Notes: generated by a model from the sequence alone, not told the origin. A stretch of 64,000 nucleotides of DNA from Sarcophilus harrisii (GCF_902635505.1 NC_045426.1:565031818-565095817), one strand, 5' to 3'. Positions 22,871 through 34,349 are shown, counted from the stretch's first letter. Numbers and translations: made by a program.

Positions 22871-23010
22871 AAGAGGGCTAGGATAGGGGCAATAGATAAG
22901 AGTATTACCACTGGAGGTAGGAGGGCCTGAGTTCAAATTCAGACCCAGACACTTATCAGCTGAGTGACTGTGCAAGTCACTTAACCCCCTATTGCTTTCA
23001 AAAAAGAATT
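22871..23010 (+). mobile_element. Short marsupial SINE
   Basis: 'gggctaggataggggcaata', 'aggagggcctgagttcaaat', 'acttatcagctgagtgactg' and 'aagtcacttaaccccctatt' follow the standard order. The head is worn. Confidence 0.85.
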
Positions 23011-23129
23011 ATACTTTCCTTCTATGAGGTAAAATAAAGAGCCTTATGGTATACCTTAAATTTTAAATTTTTTCTTTGTTATTATACATGCAAAAAAGGG
23101 AAATAGTTATAACTAACCATCATTTGAGA

Positions 23130-23335
23130 AAAATGTTACTTTAGATTTACAGCTGTAAGATACCTTAGAGATCATATGGTCTAAACTCTTCATTTTATGG
23201 AGGCATAAACTGAGGCACAGAAAGTTTAAGTTGTCCAGTATCACATCATTTTGAAATCATAAATGTCTAAAGTGGAATTTAGACTCAGGTCTTCCTTGCT
23301 CAAGGTCCAGTGCTCTATCTACCACAAATTTTGAT
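23130..23335 (-). mobile_element. MIR-related SINE
   Basis: 'accttagagatcatatggtc', 'ttcattttatggaggcataa', 'tttagactcaggtcttcctt' and 'ccagtgctctatctaccaca' are in antisense order. Confidence 0.75.
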
Positions 23336-23529
23336 TCAGATCTTTGATACCTTCAGCTACGCAACAAAACTAGCATTTCCAAAAGCCTGTTTCATAAAAT
23401 AGCCCAGAACTCAAAGATGACCTGTGTTCTACTGCTGTTTTTGTCCCTTAAAAGTTGTTTAAAGGCTACTTTACTTTTCTCTGATTTGTTTCCTTCTCTG
23501 CAAAATAAGGAGAATGTTATTATTGTACC

Positions 23530-24170
23530 TTGAGAAATTAATTTGAAGAGGAAACGGTGAATTGATGCAAACTGAAGGAAGCAGAGCCAGAAGAACAATC
23601 TACAAAATGAAAAGAAAAAAAAAGATTGTGCAACTTAGATTAATGAAATGAGCATTTGTGACTTCAGAGGACCTGAGGATGAACCCTACCTCCCACCTAT
23701 CAGAAAAGAAATGGCTGAAGGGAGAGCTCTTTTTTTTTGACTGAAATAATAACCCAATCACCTCACTTTCTCTTTAAATTGAAATAAGAGAACTGAATTT
23801 GACTGCCCTCTTCTAGAACAAACTAGGATTAGTTCAAACCTTATATAGCCATTGTTAAAAATCTACCTAAAGGATCCAAGATAATAATAGATTTGAAATG
23901 GAAAATGCCATTCACATTCAGAGAGAGAACTATGGAAACTGAATGTGGATTAAGCATAGTATTTTTATCCTTTTTGTTTGTTTGCTTTTCCTTTCTTGTG
24001 GTTTTTCCCTTTTGGTCTGATTTTTCTTGTGCAGCATGACAGATATGGAAATATGTTTAAAAGTATTGTTATCTTGAGGAGGGGACAATTAGGGAGAAAG
24101 GGAGAAAAAAATTTGCAACACAATGTCTTATGTGTATTTGGAAAAATAAAATATTATTGAGAAAAAAATC
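23530..24170 (+). mobile_element. L1 LINE 3' end, older subfamily
   Basis: It runs from the ORF2 end ('gaagcagagccagaagaaca') through 'ggaaaatgccattcacattc', 'cttgtgcagcatgacagata' and 'atttggaaaaataaaatatt'. Its 3' UTR is like 39805-40370 and 27680-28100. The A-rich end is part of a tandem duplication described separately. Confidence 0.82.
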
Positions 24171-24312
24171 TACCCGAAACATCAAGAACTCAAATATACT
24201 GCTAGTCTATATGATTTACATGTATTTGGAAAAATAAACTACTTTGGAGAAAAAAAAAAAAATCTACCTGAAATATCAAGAACTGAAATATACTACTAGT
24301 CTATGTGATTTA
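24133..24312. repeat. Tandem duplication of an L1 tail plus flank
   Basis: Two copies, 24133-24220 and 24221-24312, share 'tgtatttggaaaaataaa', an A-run, 'atcaagaact', and the 'ctagtctat.tgattta' end with only scattered changes. The unit is about 90 bases: the last 30 of the L1 plus about 55 of flanking DNA. Confidence 0.9.
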
Positions 24313-24699
24313 TAAGATCTCCTTTATTAATACAATGCACTTTAAGGCATCCATTTCCAGCCTTGAACAATGTGTTGATTTCTTTTGTTTGATTATGTTT
24401 ATTATTAGAAAGAATACCATTGGAGATGGAGAGCTTTTGGGAAATGACCTTGAGAATAGTGTTAAGATCAGAAAAAGAGTACCCATAAAACATTTATAAA
24501 GGGCTTATAAATTTTGGACTGGATAAACTCCAATATCCCTTCCAGCTCTGATAAAATACTATTCTATAAGAATAAATAAAATTTCCATCATCTATAAATA
24601 AATAAAAATTTCCTCATACTCTCAATACATGAATTTAGGGGCATGAGGCAGGGGAAAATCCCACTCTATTTTACAAACTTACCCAAATAATTTTAGTGG

Positions 24700-24985
24700 T
24701 TCACCATTTTCTAACAAATAAGTACAAATATCAAAGGCCTCCACAATCTGGCTGCAATCTTGCCTTTTCAGCCTCATTCCACAATACTTTCTTTCCCTTC
24801 CTTTTGTAATCTAGTCAAACTAGACTACCCATCCTGTCTCCATGTATTTTTGCACATATCTTTCCCCAGATTAGGAGCAGGCCTGACATATTCAAGTATT
24901 GAAATCCTTCACTTTCCAAAATGCCCAGATCAGAGATCATTTCCTCCATGTTTTCCTGATTATCCAGATTGAAGTATTAGTTTTG
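24700..24985 (+). mobile_element. L2 LINE fragment
   Basis: 'caaaggcctccacaatctgg', 'tttcagcctcattccacaat', 'tagtcaaactagactaccca' and 'gatcatttcctccatgtttt' follow the L2 3' order. Confidence 0.75.
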
Positions 24986-25049
24986 TTCTTGAATAATTTA
25001 TAATTTTTATTGAGACATGGACCCCTTTGGCTGTCTGGCGAAGGGAAGT

Positions 25050-25325
25050 GGGAGGAGAAGAGTAACACCAATTTATTAAGCAACTATATGCAAGCAATTA
25101 TATCCCAATTATGTATATTTGCTAAGCACATTACAAATATTATCCCATCTTTATTCTCACAATAACCCTTGGGAGATAGGTGCTATTATTATTCCCATTT
25201 TATAGGTGAGAAAACTGAGGCAGAAATTAAATGATTGTCCAGTATCACCCAAATAGTAAATATCTGAGACTGGATTTAAACTTGTCTTTCTGATCCAAGT
25301 CCAATTCTCCATTCTCAGCCTTCAC
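25050..25325 (-). mobile_element. MIR, near full length
   Basis: 'ttctcacaataacccttggg', 'agataggtgctattattatt', 'ggtgagaaaactgaggcaga' and 'ctgatccaagtccaattctc' are in antisense order. Confidence 0.88.
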
Positions 25326-25577
25326 CTAGGAAACAGGAGGTATTCTTAGAATAATGTTTTTAAATACATAAAATATATAAGATTACAAAGGAAAATAAAT
25401 GTTAGTGAAGAGTAAAAATGTAATTTCTTCCCCATCCAAATTCACATATTCCTTGAAATAGCCATAGACCTCAGCTTGAAAATTCTTAATCTAAGAACTC
25501 CATTTCTTTGTTGATCTCTCCTATATACTTTATCTCATTCTACTTTGAATTATATGTATCTGTGTACACATTTTACC

Positions 25578-25682
25578 CTCCTAGGCAACTAGATGGTGCA
25601 GTGGATAAAGTACCAGGCCTAGAGACAGAAAGACTTATCTTCCTGAATTCCAATTCTGCTTCAGACGCTTACTAGCTGTTGT
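25578..25682 (+). mobile_element. Truncated SINE head
   Basis: 'aggcaactagatggtgcagt', 'aaagtaccaggcctagagac' and 'cttcagacgcttactagctg' match. The 3' half is missing. Confidence 0.8.
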
Positions 25683-25793
25683 TTTTTCTGTATTTCATCC
25701 TTTTGTACAATCCTTGTATATTTAAGCCCCCATTGGTCATACTCACTCCTGACCTCTCACTTCCTAACAAAGTGACCTTCCTAATAAGAAGCA

Positions 25794-25825
25794 AACCTTA
25801 TTTATAATAAATAATAAATAAGGTT
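25794..25825. repeat. Perfect 12-bp inverted repeat
   Basis: aaccttatttat and its exact reverse complement ataaataaggtt flank an 8-base AT loop. This is a possible hairpin or recombination trace. Its role is unknown. Confidence 0.85.
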
Positions 25826-26182
25826 CCCAGAGAGCTGCTATCTCTATCACTCCCATCCACTCTTTTTTTTTGTGTGTGGCAGTGCTTATCTCCTTAGTCA
25901 AGCAGGATGTGGATTGATCCAATTTGACTCTCTGCTCATGTCTCCATTGCCTGGAAAGCTCTGCCTTTCTCCCTTCTATACTGCATTTTTACTCAAGGAC
26001 CCCTCTAGAAGGAATAACATAAGAGAGATGACCACCCAACTATGATTTAACCATGTACAGTTGTTTCACTCATTACCGTAATATGAAAAAGAATAAAATT
26101 AGAATCTCTTAAAAACAACTACCATGCATACTATGTGATTTTAACTCCTTTCAGATCACCTGGATATCTATTATCTAGTACC

Positions 26183-26370
26183 GAGCTTCTTAAACTGTGC
26201 TTCTCAAACCCATATGGGGTCTTTTAATGTAGGGGTTGTGAAATAATGATTTATCAATAAATATTTGAATTGTGTATCTATTTTATATTTCAATATACCC
26301 AGAGTCACATGAAAATATTTCTGGCAAAAAAAGGGGTTGTAAGTAGAAAAAGCTTAAGAAACCCTGATCT
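26183..26370. mobile_element. hAT-like MITE (non-autonomous DNA transposon)
   Basis: It starts 'gagcttcttaaactgtgctt' and ends 'aaaaagcttaagaaaccctg', so its ends are inverted (agcttcttaaac versus gcttaagaaacc reversed). The interior has 'ggggttgtgaaataatgatt' and 'agagtcacatgaaaatattt'. A second copy is at 33920-34070. Confidence 0.7.
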
Positions 26371-26374
26371 AGTC

Positions 26375-27675
26375 TATATTCATATCCTAAATTCAGGAGT
26401 TCCCAGCCGTAGACTAAGTCATCCCATTAGTTGTTTATACAAAGAGTCAACAAATGTCCCCAACCAATATTTTAACTAACATTCTTGATATTGCAGCTAA
26501 CATCCTCAATTCTGGAGTTACCAATGGCAAAATGAGCAAGGTTACTTCTCCCCAATGTGCTTTCACTTTATTATAACTTCTTGGAGAATTATGTTATGAT
26601 AGTAAAAAGTATGAAAAACTTAGTTTCTGAGTAATTAATCACTTTATTAAGTATGACTAATGAATAATTAATAAAAAGATGATCATTTACCTTCTCTTAT
26701 AAACCAAAGATCTGGGTATTAAACTATCTCTTGATGCTTATATACCCTAGAAAGTGTCGGTTTTCCAACAAGCAGCAATCAATTCTGATTCATTAACAAC
26801 TGATGAGAAAATGACTATTACATGAAATAGGCCTATTCTAATGAAGGGCATGTGACTTTGATTATGTTTGTCTTACTCCCAGACCACTCCTAGACTTGGA
26901 CAATCTAGACGAAAAATTTACCCCCTCCACCTTCCCCACCCAAGCCTGACTAGAACATAAAGGGTTAGAATTCATCTAGATTAGAGTCTTTTTACTTTTT
27001 AATCAGAATTAAGCTTCCCCAGTTGTTTAGAGTCTGAACAAGATTGAGGAGAATGTCATCATCATCAATGTCCAATCTCATCATCTGCCCTATTCCTCAG
27101 AGGCTGATTTGAGGATGATTGAGAATGAGGAAATAGGAAAGTTTAAAAAAAAAAACTGGATCTCCTGATAGTAACTGGTTACTAATATAAGAGAGAAATT
27201 ATTATTTCTCTCATTGATCTATTCACATAGAGGAAATTCAGGATTTTATAGAATATCAGTAGCACTGCTACTTGTCCCTAAATTCTGTTTCTGGAAGCAA
27301 CTTGTCTTCGTTGTCACAACTAGATTATCAGCTGAGTCTCTGACATCAAATCATAGGATAATTGAATAATTGGAGTAAACTTATGAGCCTTAACCAGTAT
27401 GTGGGACCTAGATCACTTCCTTTGAGCCACATATGTTGTTGCTCAGCACTGAAGGATTTAGAGCTTTGTGAAGATGCAGCAAATCCCAAGTGGTCTTTGG
27501 TTGCCTCCCTTTACCCCTACAATGGGCTATAGAAGGAGAAAGGTAAAGGCAAAATGCTCAGCCAGCCTACTACACTGCAAGTTTCTTCATGTTTTCGTGT
27601 TTAAGGTATCAATGTTAACATTAGATAGTAGTCTAGTACCTCTGTCAACAAGGGAAATGAGATTAGTTTGATTTT
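26375..27675. other. Repeat-poor intergenic stretch
   Basis: About 1.3 kb with no transposon I recognise. No splice-flanked coding frame is visible; the 67-codon frame at 27468-27671 has no known relative. Confidence 0.45.
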
Positions 27676-27679
27676 GTCT

Positions 27680-28100
27680 GATTTTTTTCAAAAATATCTG
27701 CTAGAATGTGATGATTCAAGACAATTCCAATAGACTTGGGATGGAAAATGCCATCTTCATCCAAAGAGAGAATTAAGGAGACTGAATATGGATCAAAGCA
27801 TAGTATTTTCAGCTTTTTGGGGTTTTTTTTGTTTTTGCTTATTTGCTTTTTCTTTCTCATAGTTTTACTCCCTCTCCCCCTTTTGATCTGATTTTTCTTG
27901 TACAATATGACAAATATATATATATATATATATGTTTAAAAGTATTGCACGTGTATAACCTATATCAGATTGCTTGCTGTCTTAGGAAAAGGGGAGGTAA
28001 GGGAGGGATGGAGAAAAAAAATTGGAACACAAAATCTTACAAAAATACATACTGAAAACTATCTTTACTTGTATTTGAAAAAACAAAATACTATTGAGGA
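27680..28100 (+). mobile_element. L1 LINE 3' end
   Basis: 'gatgattcaagacaattcca', 'ggaaaatgccatcttcatcc', 'tgatctgatttttcttgtac', a TA repeat at 27914-27934, and 'acttgtatttgaaaaaacaa'. It is of the older 3' UTR type. Both open frames over it belong to the L1 3' UTR. Confidence 0.85.
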
Positions 28101-28334
28101 GACCGAGAAAGCATGTTGGCATTACCTCTAGTTTAAGAAAAAGAATGCTTAACTTAGACTGAAAAAAATCATCATTTGAATATTGGTGACAATATTTATT
28201 AAGTATATACCCTTACTTCTTCCCGAGTACTAATTGAGGAGAGGTTGCTACAAAGGAATTCCTGTTTCAGAGTTCTGATCTTGTTCCTTCATCTCTCAAA
28301 GGCAGGGAGACAGAACAATTCATAGGTCTTTCTT

Positions 28335-28525
28335 GTTCCAAAGCCCAGTGGTCTGAATTAGAATTCTGTCTCAGACATTTCCTAACTATATGTTATTTAA
28401 CCTCTATTTGCCTTAGTTTCTTTAGCTGTAAAGTGGGGGACAATGTCCCTACTCATAGGAAATCAAGTGAGAAAATATTTTTACAGTACATGGAATATAG
28501 TAAATGCCATATAAACACTTATCCC
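28335..28525 (+). mobile_element. MIR/CORE-SINE
   Basis: 'attctgtctcagacatttcc', 'tgccttagtttctttagctg', 'gaaatcaagtgagaaaatat' and 'atggaatatagtaaatgcca' follow the sense order. Confidence 0.75.
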
Positions 28526-28634
28526 TTCCATCTCTGGCTATTCCCCATACCTGGAATGCAAATCTTTCTCACCTGTATTATTTAATTCTTTTTTAAAAAA
28601 ATAATAACCATTTATTTTCCTTTTTTCCTTCCTT

Positions 28635-29205
28635 TTTTTAAATTAAAGCTTATTTTCAAATCATATGCACAGATAATTTTTCTTTATTTTCTTTTTTTAA
28701 TTATTATATTTTTTTATTTACAAAACATATGTGCATGGGTAATTTTTTCAACATTGACCCTTGCAAAACCTTCTGTTCCAAATTTTCCCCTCCTTTCCCC
28801 CACTTCCTCCCCTAGATGGCAGGTAGTCCAAAACATGTTAAATATGTTAAATTATATGTTAAATCCAACATATGTATACATATTTATAGTTATCTTGTTT
28901 CACAAGAAAAATCAGATCTAGAAAGAAAAAAAAAAACCTGAGAAGGAAAACAAAAATGCAAGCAAACAATAACAGCAAGAGTGAAGGGGCAGCTAAGTAG
29001 TGTAGTGGATAGAGAACCAACCCTGAAGTTAGGAGGACCTGAGTTCAAATGTGACCTCTAGCTGTGTGACCTTGGGCAAGGCACTTAAACCCAATTGCCT
29101 CAGAAAAAAAAAAAAGAGTGAAAATACTATGTTGTGCATTCAGTTCCCATGGTCCTCTCTCTGGGAGTAGATGGCTCTCTTCATCACAAGATCATGGGAA
29201 CTGAC
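28635..29205 (-). mobile_element. L1 LINE 3' end, antisense, split by a SINE
   Basis: 'acaaaacatatgtgcatggg', 'caacattgacccttgcaaaa', 'ctcccctagatggcaggtag', 'gtttcacaagaaaaatcaga', then after the SINE 'ctgggagtagatggctctct'. A second antisense L1 3' end follows at once at 29207. Confidence 0.88.
28986..29113 (+). mobile_element. Short marsupial SINE with perfect target-site duplication
   Basis: 'ggggcagctaagtagtgtag' to 'cccaattgcctcag' plus 12 A. It is flanked by aagagtgaa at 28977-28985 and 29114-29122. It landed inside the antisense L1, so it is younger than that L1. Confidence 0.95.
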
Positions 29206-29206
29206 C

Positions 29207-29590
29207 TTTTATTATTAAAACACATACAAAGATACTTCTCAACATCCACCCTTGCAAAACCCTGTATTCCAGACTTTTCTCACTCCCTTCCCCTCACCCC
29301 CTGCCTTCGACAGTGTGCAATTCTTCTGTACATATTTCCACACTTATCATGCTGCACAAGAAAAATCTGACCAAAAAGGGGGAAAAAAGAGAGAGAAAAA
29401 AAGCAAGCAAATAACAAAAAAGGTGAATTTACCATACTGTAATGGACATTCAGTCCTCATGGATTCTCTCTGGATGCAGATGGCTCTCTCCATCACAAGT
29501 CTATTGAACTGGCCTGAATCACCTCATTGTTGAAAAGAACCATATCCACCAGAGTTGATTATTATCTTATAATCTTGTTGTTGCTGATAT
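29207..29590 (-). mobile_element. L1 LINE 3' end, antisense
   Basis: 'ttttattattaaaacacata', 'caacatccacccttgcaaaa', 'catgctgcacaagaaaaatc', 'tctggatgcagatggctctc' and 'cctcattgttgaaaagaacc' follow. It is collinear with the neighbour at 28635-29205 but a separate 3' end, so it is a second insertion. Confidence 0.85.
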
Positions 29591-29734
29591 CACTTAATTT
29601 TTTCAAGTCCCCACATGAAGACTTAGATAATTCTTCCTCCCACCCAATTTGCTATTATCTCCCAAATCACCTTTCATGTATTTTTATTTTCTAATTTGTT
29701 TTTGTGTAGTTGTGTGTGTGTGTATTGTGTACAC

Positions 29735-29845
29735 AACATTATGTAAACTCCTTGAGGACAAGTTATTTTTCATTCTTGTTTTTGATTTCTTAAGCATTGT
29801 ACCTGGCATTATTAGATACTTAAAAGCTTGTTAAGTTGTTTGGTT
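29735..29845 (+). mobile_element. L2 3' end
   Basis: 'taaactccttgaggacaagt', 'attgtacctggcattattag' and 'atacttaaaagcttgttaag' follow the L2 tail order. Confidence 0.65.
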
Positions 29846-29849
29846 GGTT

Positions 29850-30475
29850 ACATCATAGAATACCTAAACTGAAAAAGGAAACTGAATGACCCAAATAATC
29901 ATTTCTCAATGTGCTTCTAGACCAAAAAAAAAAAAAAAAAAAAATCCACATCTGTTGTATTTAAGGTTCTTTCCAGCTTTCTAGTTCTATAATCTTATCC
30001 TCAGTTCCCTTAAATATTTTTTCCATTTATCTTTTTTAACCATCTCCTAAAGTGAAGAGATTGAATTTCAAAGAGAAAAACAGAAAAATATGCTGCAGGG
30101 ACAATAGAAAGAATTTTACAAAATATCTCCCCATAACTGGTTATGTCCATTAAAAGAAAGTTGTCTTCTATAGAAGGAGACTCCTACAGACCACTGAAAA
30201 AAACCTAAAACTGCAGATATACTTCCTATCTTCTTATCTGCAAGACCAATGGCTCTTGCTTGACTTTGTTCCTCTCCACAGTGAGATTTCTATCCATACT
30301 TCTTGAAATCTACATTTTTGTTTTAACAACCTATGTAGACATAGATTGTTTACAAGGGGACACAAATATCACACATAGCTAAGGTCTTTCTCAGGTTTTT
30401 TTTGTTTTGTTTTGTTTTTCCCCCCTTCTTGTAGCCTAGGTTCTAACTCAATTGTTTTAAACTTTTGAGAAGAAA
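29850..30475. other. Unassigned intergenic sequence
   Basis: It contains a 20-A run at 29923-29944 and a MIR-like scrap at 29945-30000 ('ggttctttccagctttctag'). Nothing else is recognised. Confidence 0.4.
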
Positions 30476-30479
30476 TCTA

Positions 30480-31005
30480 CTTAATTGAAAGCAAGAAAAC
30501 TATTGAACAAAACTAAGGGTTGGTTTTATGAAAGAAAACCCAACAAAATAGATAAACCTTTAGTTAATTTCATTAGAAAAAAAAAGGAAAGAAGAAAATC
30601 TAATTATCAGTATCAAAAATGAAAAGGATGAATTTACCACCACTGAAGAGGAAATTAAAGTAATAATTAGGAGCTATTTTGCCCAACTGTATGCCAATAA
30701 ATTTGACAATCTAAGTGAAATGGATGAATATTTACAAAAAAATATATATTGTCCAGATTAGCAGAGGAGGAAATAAATTACTTAAATAGTCCCATTTTAG
30801 AAAAAAGAAATTGAACAAGCTATTAATGAACTCCCTAAGAAAAATATCTCCAAGATCAGACAGATTTACAAATGAATTCTACCAAATATTTAAAGAACAG
30901 TTAATTCTAATACTATACAAACTATTTGGAAAAATAGGAGAAGAAAGAGTTCTAACGAATTCCTTTTATAACACAGATGCTTAAACTAGGAAGGGCCAAA
31001 ACAGA
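30480..31005 (+). mobile_element. L1 ORF2 internal fragment (reverse transcriptase side)
   Basis: 'gggttggttttatgaaagaa', 'aaaatagataaacctttagt', 'gaagaggaaattaaagtaat', 'tatgccaataaatttgacaa' and 'ttaatgaactccctaagaaa' fit the L1 ORF2 segment at and before the RT domain. Both ends are truncated and there are many stops. Confidence 0.82.
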
Positions 31006-31009
31006 AGAA

Positions 31010-31270
31010 ATCTACACGAGTTCTTTTGCCAGGCATTTAAAGCTCTTCACAAATTGGCCCTTTCTTACCTTCCCAGAGTTTTTGACTTTATTTCCCTCTA
31101 CACTCCCTAGGATCTATCTACAAAAGTGATTTACTGTTTTTTGCGTATTATACTCCATCTTTGGATTCTACCTCGAACACAGTTTCCTCACCTGTGTCTT
31201 CCTTCAAGACAAGTTAAATTTTACCTTCTGTAAGAAGTCCTCCCTCTCTCTCCTTCCCCCGCCAGTGGTG
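31010..31270 (+). mobile_element. L2 LINE fragment
   Basis: 'ttaaagctcttcacaaattg' and 'ttaccttctgtaagaagtcc' fit L2 order. Confidence 0.7.
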
Positions 31271-31309
31271 CTTTCTCTCAGATATTGCCTCCTTTTTTAA
31301 CTGTGATAA

Positions 31310-31570
31310 TATTGATAATGATGATAATTAGGGTTTATATAGCTCTTTAAAATTTGCAAAACTCTTTACAAATGTTAATATCATTTTATGCTCACAATAA
31401 CCTTAGAGAGGAGATGCTGTTTATTATCTTCATTTTACAGTCAAGGAGACTGAGGCAGAGCTTAAGTTATTTGCCCAGGGTCACATAGCTAGGAAGTATG
31501 AAGTCAAATTTGAATTCAGGTCTTTCTGACTCCAGTTTTAGCAGTCTATCCACCGAGTCATGTTGCTGCC
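31310..31570 (-). mobile_element. Mar1/MIR-type SINE, near full length
   Basis: 'taaaatttgcaaaactcttt', 'tttacagtcaaggagactga', 'gcccagggtcacatagctag' and 'ctatccaccgagtcatgttg' run in antisense order. Confidence 0.9.
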
Positions 31571-31644
31571 CACATATGTGTGTAGTTTTCTTGTGTGTAT
31601 TATACTCAATGTAACTAGAATATGCATAGTTGGTTATATATTTT

Positions 31645-31760
31645 CTACTCTATTAGACAGATCCTTGAGAACAAGGATTTGATTTTTGCCCTTGTTAATA
31701 TCCTCATTGATTAGCACAGTGCTTGATACATAAATGTTTAATAAATATTTGTTGACTTGT
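31645..31760 (+). mobile_element. L2 3' end
   Basis: 'cagatccttgagaacaagga', 'attagcacagtgcttgatac' and 'taataaatatttgttgactt' follow. Confidence 0.75.
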
Positions 31761-31764
31761 CTGC

Positions 31765-32210
31765 CCAAATTTCTAAAAGTCAAATGTCACTTTTATGGCC
31801 AACCACATGCCAACTATTACAAAAAGAGGAATGTCTAGGGCAAGAGAAATGTTGCATAATTATTCTAAGTAGCAATATACAATTAAATTGCTTTATCTAC
31901 ATCATTTTCTATTGTGGTTATTACTGGAATCATGTGTTTTTTTTTCTGCCCATGAATTCAAAGACTTTTTACATAGTTAAGTGTTGCACATAATTGAAGC
32001 TTTAAGATTTTTCTCTTCATTAAGCCAAAACCCCTTAGCTATTTCATGAAATATTTAATTTTAATGTCCCATTTCCCTACTGCAAAATCTCAACCAGAGC
32101 AAGCACTAAAACGAATATTCTTGTCTAAGGAGGAAAAAGAAAGAACCCAGTTCATTCTCTGATTGTAGGACTTTGTACAGTTCTAAAGTCTGTTCAAGAT
32201 AGATCTCAGA
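31765..32210. other. Unassigned intergenic sequence
   Basis: Nothing recognised. The frame at 31757-31993 begins in the L2 tail and is taken as chance. Confidence 0.4.
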
Positions 32211-32214
32211 CAAA

Positions 32215-32620
32215 TGAAAATTCCTCTTTCTATCAAAGGACAATCCATTCTTTTCAACAATGAAGTGATTCAGGCCAATTTTAATAAACTTGTGATGGAG
32301 TGAGTCATCTGTATCCAGAGAAGGGGTGATGGGAGCTGAGTGTGGATCACAACATAGTATTTTCACCTTTTTGTTGTTGTTTGTTTGCTTTTTCTTTCTC
32401 ATTTTTTTCCATTTTGATCTGATTTTTCTTGTGCAGCATGATAATTGTGAAAACATGTATAGAAGAATTATACATGTTTAACATATATTGGATTACTTGT
32501 CTCTAGGGAGGAAGCCTGGGGAAAGGAAAGAGAAAAATTTAAAACAAAAGGTTTTACAAGGGTGAATGTTGAAAACTATCTTTATAAATTTTTTGAAAAT
32601 AAAAAGCTATTATTTTAAAA
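32215..32620 (+). mobile_element. L1 LINE 3' end
   Basis: 'cttttcaacaatgaagtgat', 'gtgatggagtgagtcatctg', 'cttgtgcagcatgataattg' and 'gaaaataaaaagctattatt' follow. The 116-codon minus-strand frame over it is antisense L1 3' UTR. Confidence 0.87.
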
Positions 32621-32939
32621 ATTAATAAATTTCCATTTTCCCCTGGGGGGGAAAAAGGACAAGCCATTCTATTTCTGGGATAAACTGCATTTATTCCTAA
32701 AAACATCATTAGTCCCATTCCTGGCCATGTTGATTTTTTCAGTCTGTCAAATTGCCTTTTTCTAACATTTTGGAGGTGCCTGCTGTGGACTGAAAACGAA
32801 GGCAGCAGGTTCCTTCCAAATATTAAAACCAGAATACTGCACACAGTCTTGCCCTAGAAAACTATGATGTCAAATGAAAACAAGGGATGAAATTCTAGCA
32901 TTTAAAATTACCAGAATAAGGTGGATTGGAGGAATATTT

Positions 32940-33140
32940 TTTTGTTGTTCAGACATTTCAGTGGTGTCCCATGCTTTGTGATCCCATTTAGGGTCTTCTT
33001 GGCAGTGATATCAGAGCAATTGGTCATTTCCTTCTTCAGCTCTTTTCTTACAATTGAGAAAACTAAGGCAAATAGAGTTTGGTGATTTGCCCAGGGTCAC
33101 ATTTTTTAATTCAGGCAGATTTGAACTCAGAGAGATTAGT
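32940..33140 (-). mobile_element. Mar1 SINE with RTE/BovB-like tail
   Basis: 'tttgttgttcagacatttca', 'tgtgatcccatttagggtct', 'acaattgagaaaactaaggc' and 'gcccagggtcacatttttta' are antisense to a CORE-SINE. The tail reads gaccc-aaatgggatcacaa...gaacaacaa, as in RTE/BovB-mobilised SINEs. A further head-like piece is at 33250-33325. Confidence 0.8.
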
Positions 33141-33324
33141 CACTGGGCGACCTATGGTGAGATTATTAGAGAATGATAACACAGTGTCACTGGTCTACAA
33201 TTTTATTCTAGTCTTGGAGAATATTTTGAAGAAATTAGGGTCATATATAAATGTCCGGGATGAAATTTGAGTCCGGGTTTTCTTGATTCCAAGTCTAGCA
33301 CTCTACCTCACTGCCTTTCACATG

Positions 33325-33640
33325 ATGATTATAGTCCTACTCTATTCTTCCCTGGTTAGAGTACATTTTGGGGGCAGTTCTGGGTACTATTTTTTTGGGA
33401 AGGCATTGAGGAAAAAGAGCAAATCCAGAAAAGGGCAACTAGAAAATTCAAAGACATGCCCAAATAGGATAGTAGAAGAAATTGAGGGTGTTTAGTTTGG
33501 AAAAGACCTAAAAGAGAACATGATCATTGGCTTCAAGAATTCAAGAATTCAAATATGTGTTGCATCCTCTTTGGGCAGAGCTCAAAGCCCTTCTTGGAAG
33601 ATGTTAAAAGACAAATGTCAGCTCAGTTATAAAATAAAGG
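33325..33640 (-). mobile_element. CR1/L3 LINE fragment, antisense
   Basis: 'ggcagttctgggtactattt', 'ccagaaaagggcaactagaa', 'gtttagtttggaaaagacct' and 'catgatcattggcttcaaga' match the antisense of CR1/L3. It is very old. Confidence 0.72.
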
Positions 33641-33919
33641 TCCCAAACAAAAATGAAATTGAGGCACCTTAGGAGAGAAGGTATTCCTCCTCAAGGGAGG
33701 AATTTTTTTTTTTTTTAATGAAGGAATTTTTAATAGAGAATTTAAGTAGAGAGACTAAATGAATGCTTCCTATGGATTTAAAACCTAGTTGTTTTCCTGG
33801 CTCCAGAAACCCTGCACTTACCTTTGGAGTCAGCATTGCATTTTTCTTTGCTTTGCATCTAATTGGAGTTTCTTCTAGTTATCACCCTAGAGATCTTTGG
33901 AATTCCTTTTGGTTCTCTA

Positions 33920-34070
33920 CAAGTGAATGTGAGATTTGTGAAATTATGATTTATTATCAGTAAATATTTGGTTTGTGTACCTATTTTATATACCTATATT
34001 CTCAGGGTCACATAAAAATTTCTTGGGTGAAAAGGGGTTTCAAGCAAGAAAAGTCTAAGCCTATTCTAGT
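33920..34070. mobile_element. hAT-like MITE, second copy
   Basis: 'gtgaaattatgatttattat', 'cagggtcacataaaaatttc' and 'ggtgaaaaggggtttcaagc' match the interior and right part of 26183-26370. The left end is missing. Confidence 0.65.
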
Positions 34071-34079
34071 CCATAGGTG

Positions 34080-34345
34080 TGCATCAGGCCATATACATAT
34101 GTGCAGCAAACACAGCACTCCCACATGCAGCCCAAACCAGATTAAAATTTAATTGAGAAATATTTAACCAACTAAAAACATAAATATAAATATAAAATAG
34201 ATTATAACAAATATAACAATATAAAATAAGACAAATAATATCAATATGCAGTTTTCTAAAGCAATATGCAGCCTACCTATAGAGAACCTTTTGTGCAGTT
34301 TCTATTTGAATTTGTTTTTTCTCTTGTTTCTATTTGAATTTGATA
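34080..34345. mobile_element. MITE with gtgtcaaactc-type ends
   Basis: The interior 'cagattaaaatttaattgag', 'aatatttaaccaactaaaaa' and 'atcaatatgcagttttctaa' is shared with 36165-36378 and 40375-40535. Its right end 'tttgaatttgataccac' and left end 'ataggtgtgcatcagg' are degraded inverted ends. Superfamily hAT is my guess. Confidence 0.65.
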
Positions 34346-34349
34346 CCAC

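Noticed and set aside
32106-32456. A 116-codon minus-strand frame.
   Set aside because: It is the reverse of an L1 3' UTR.
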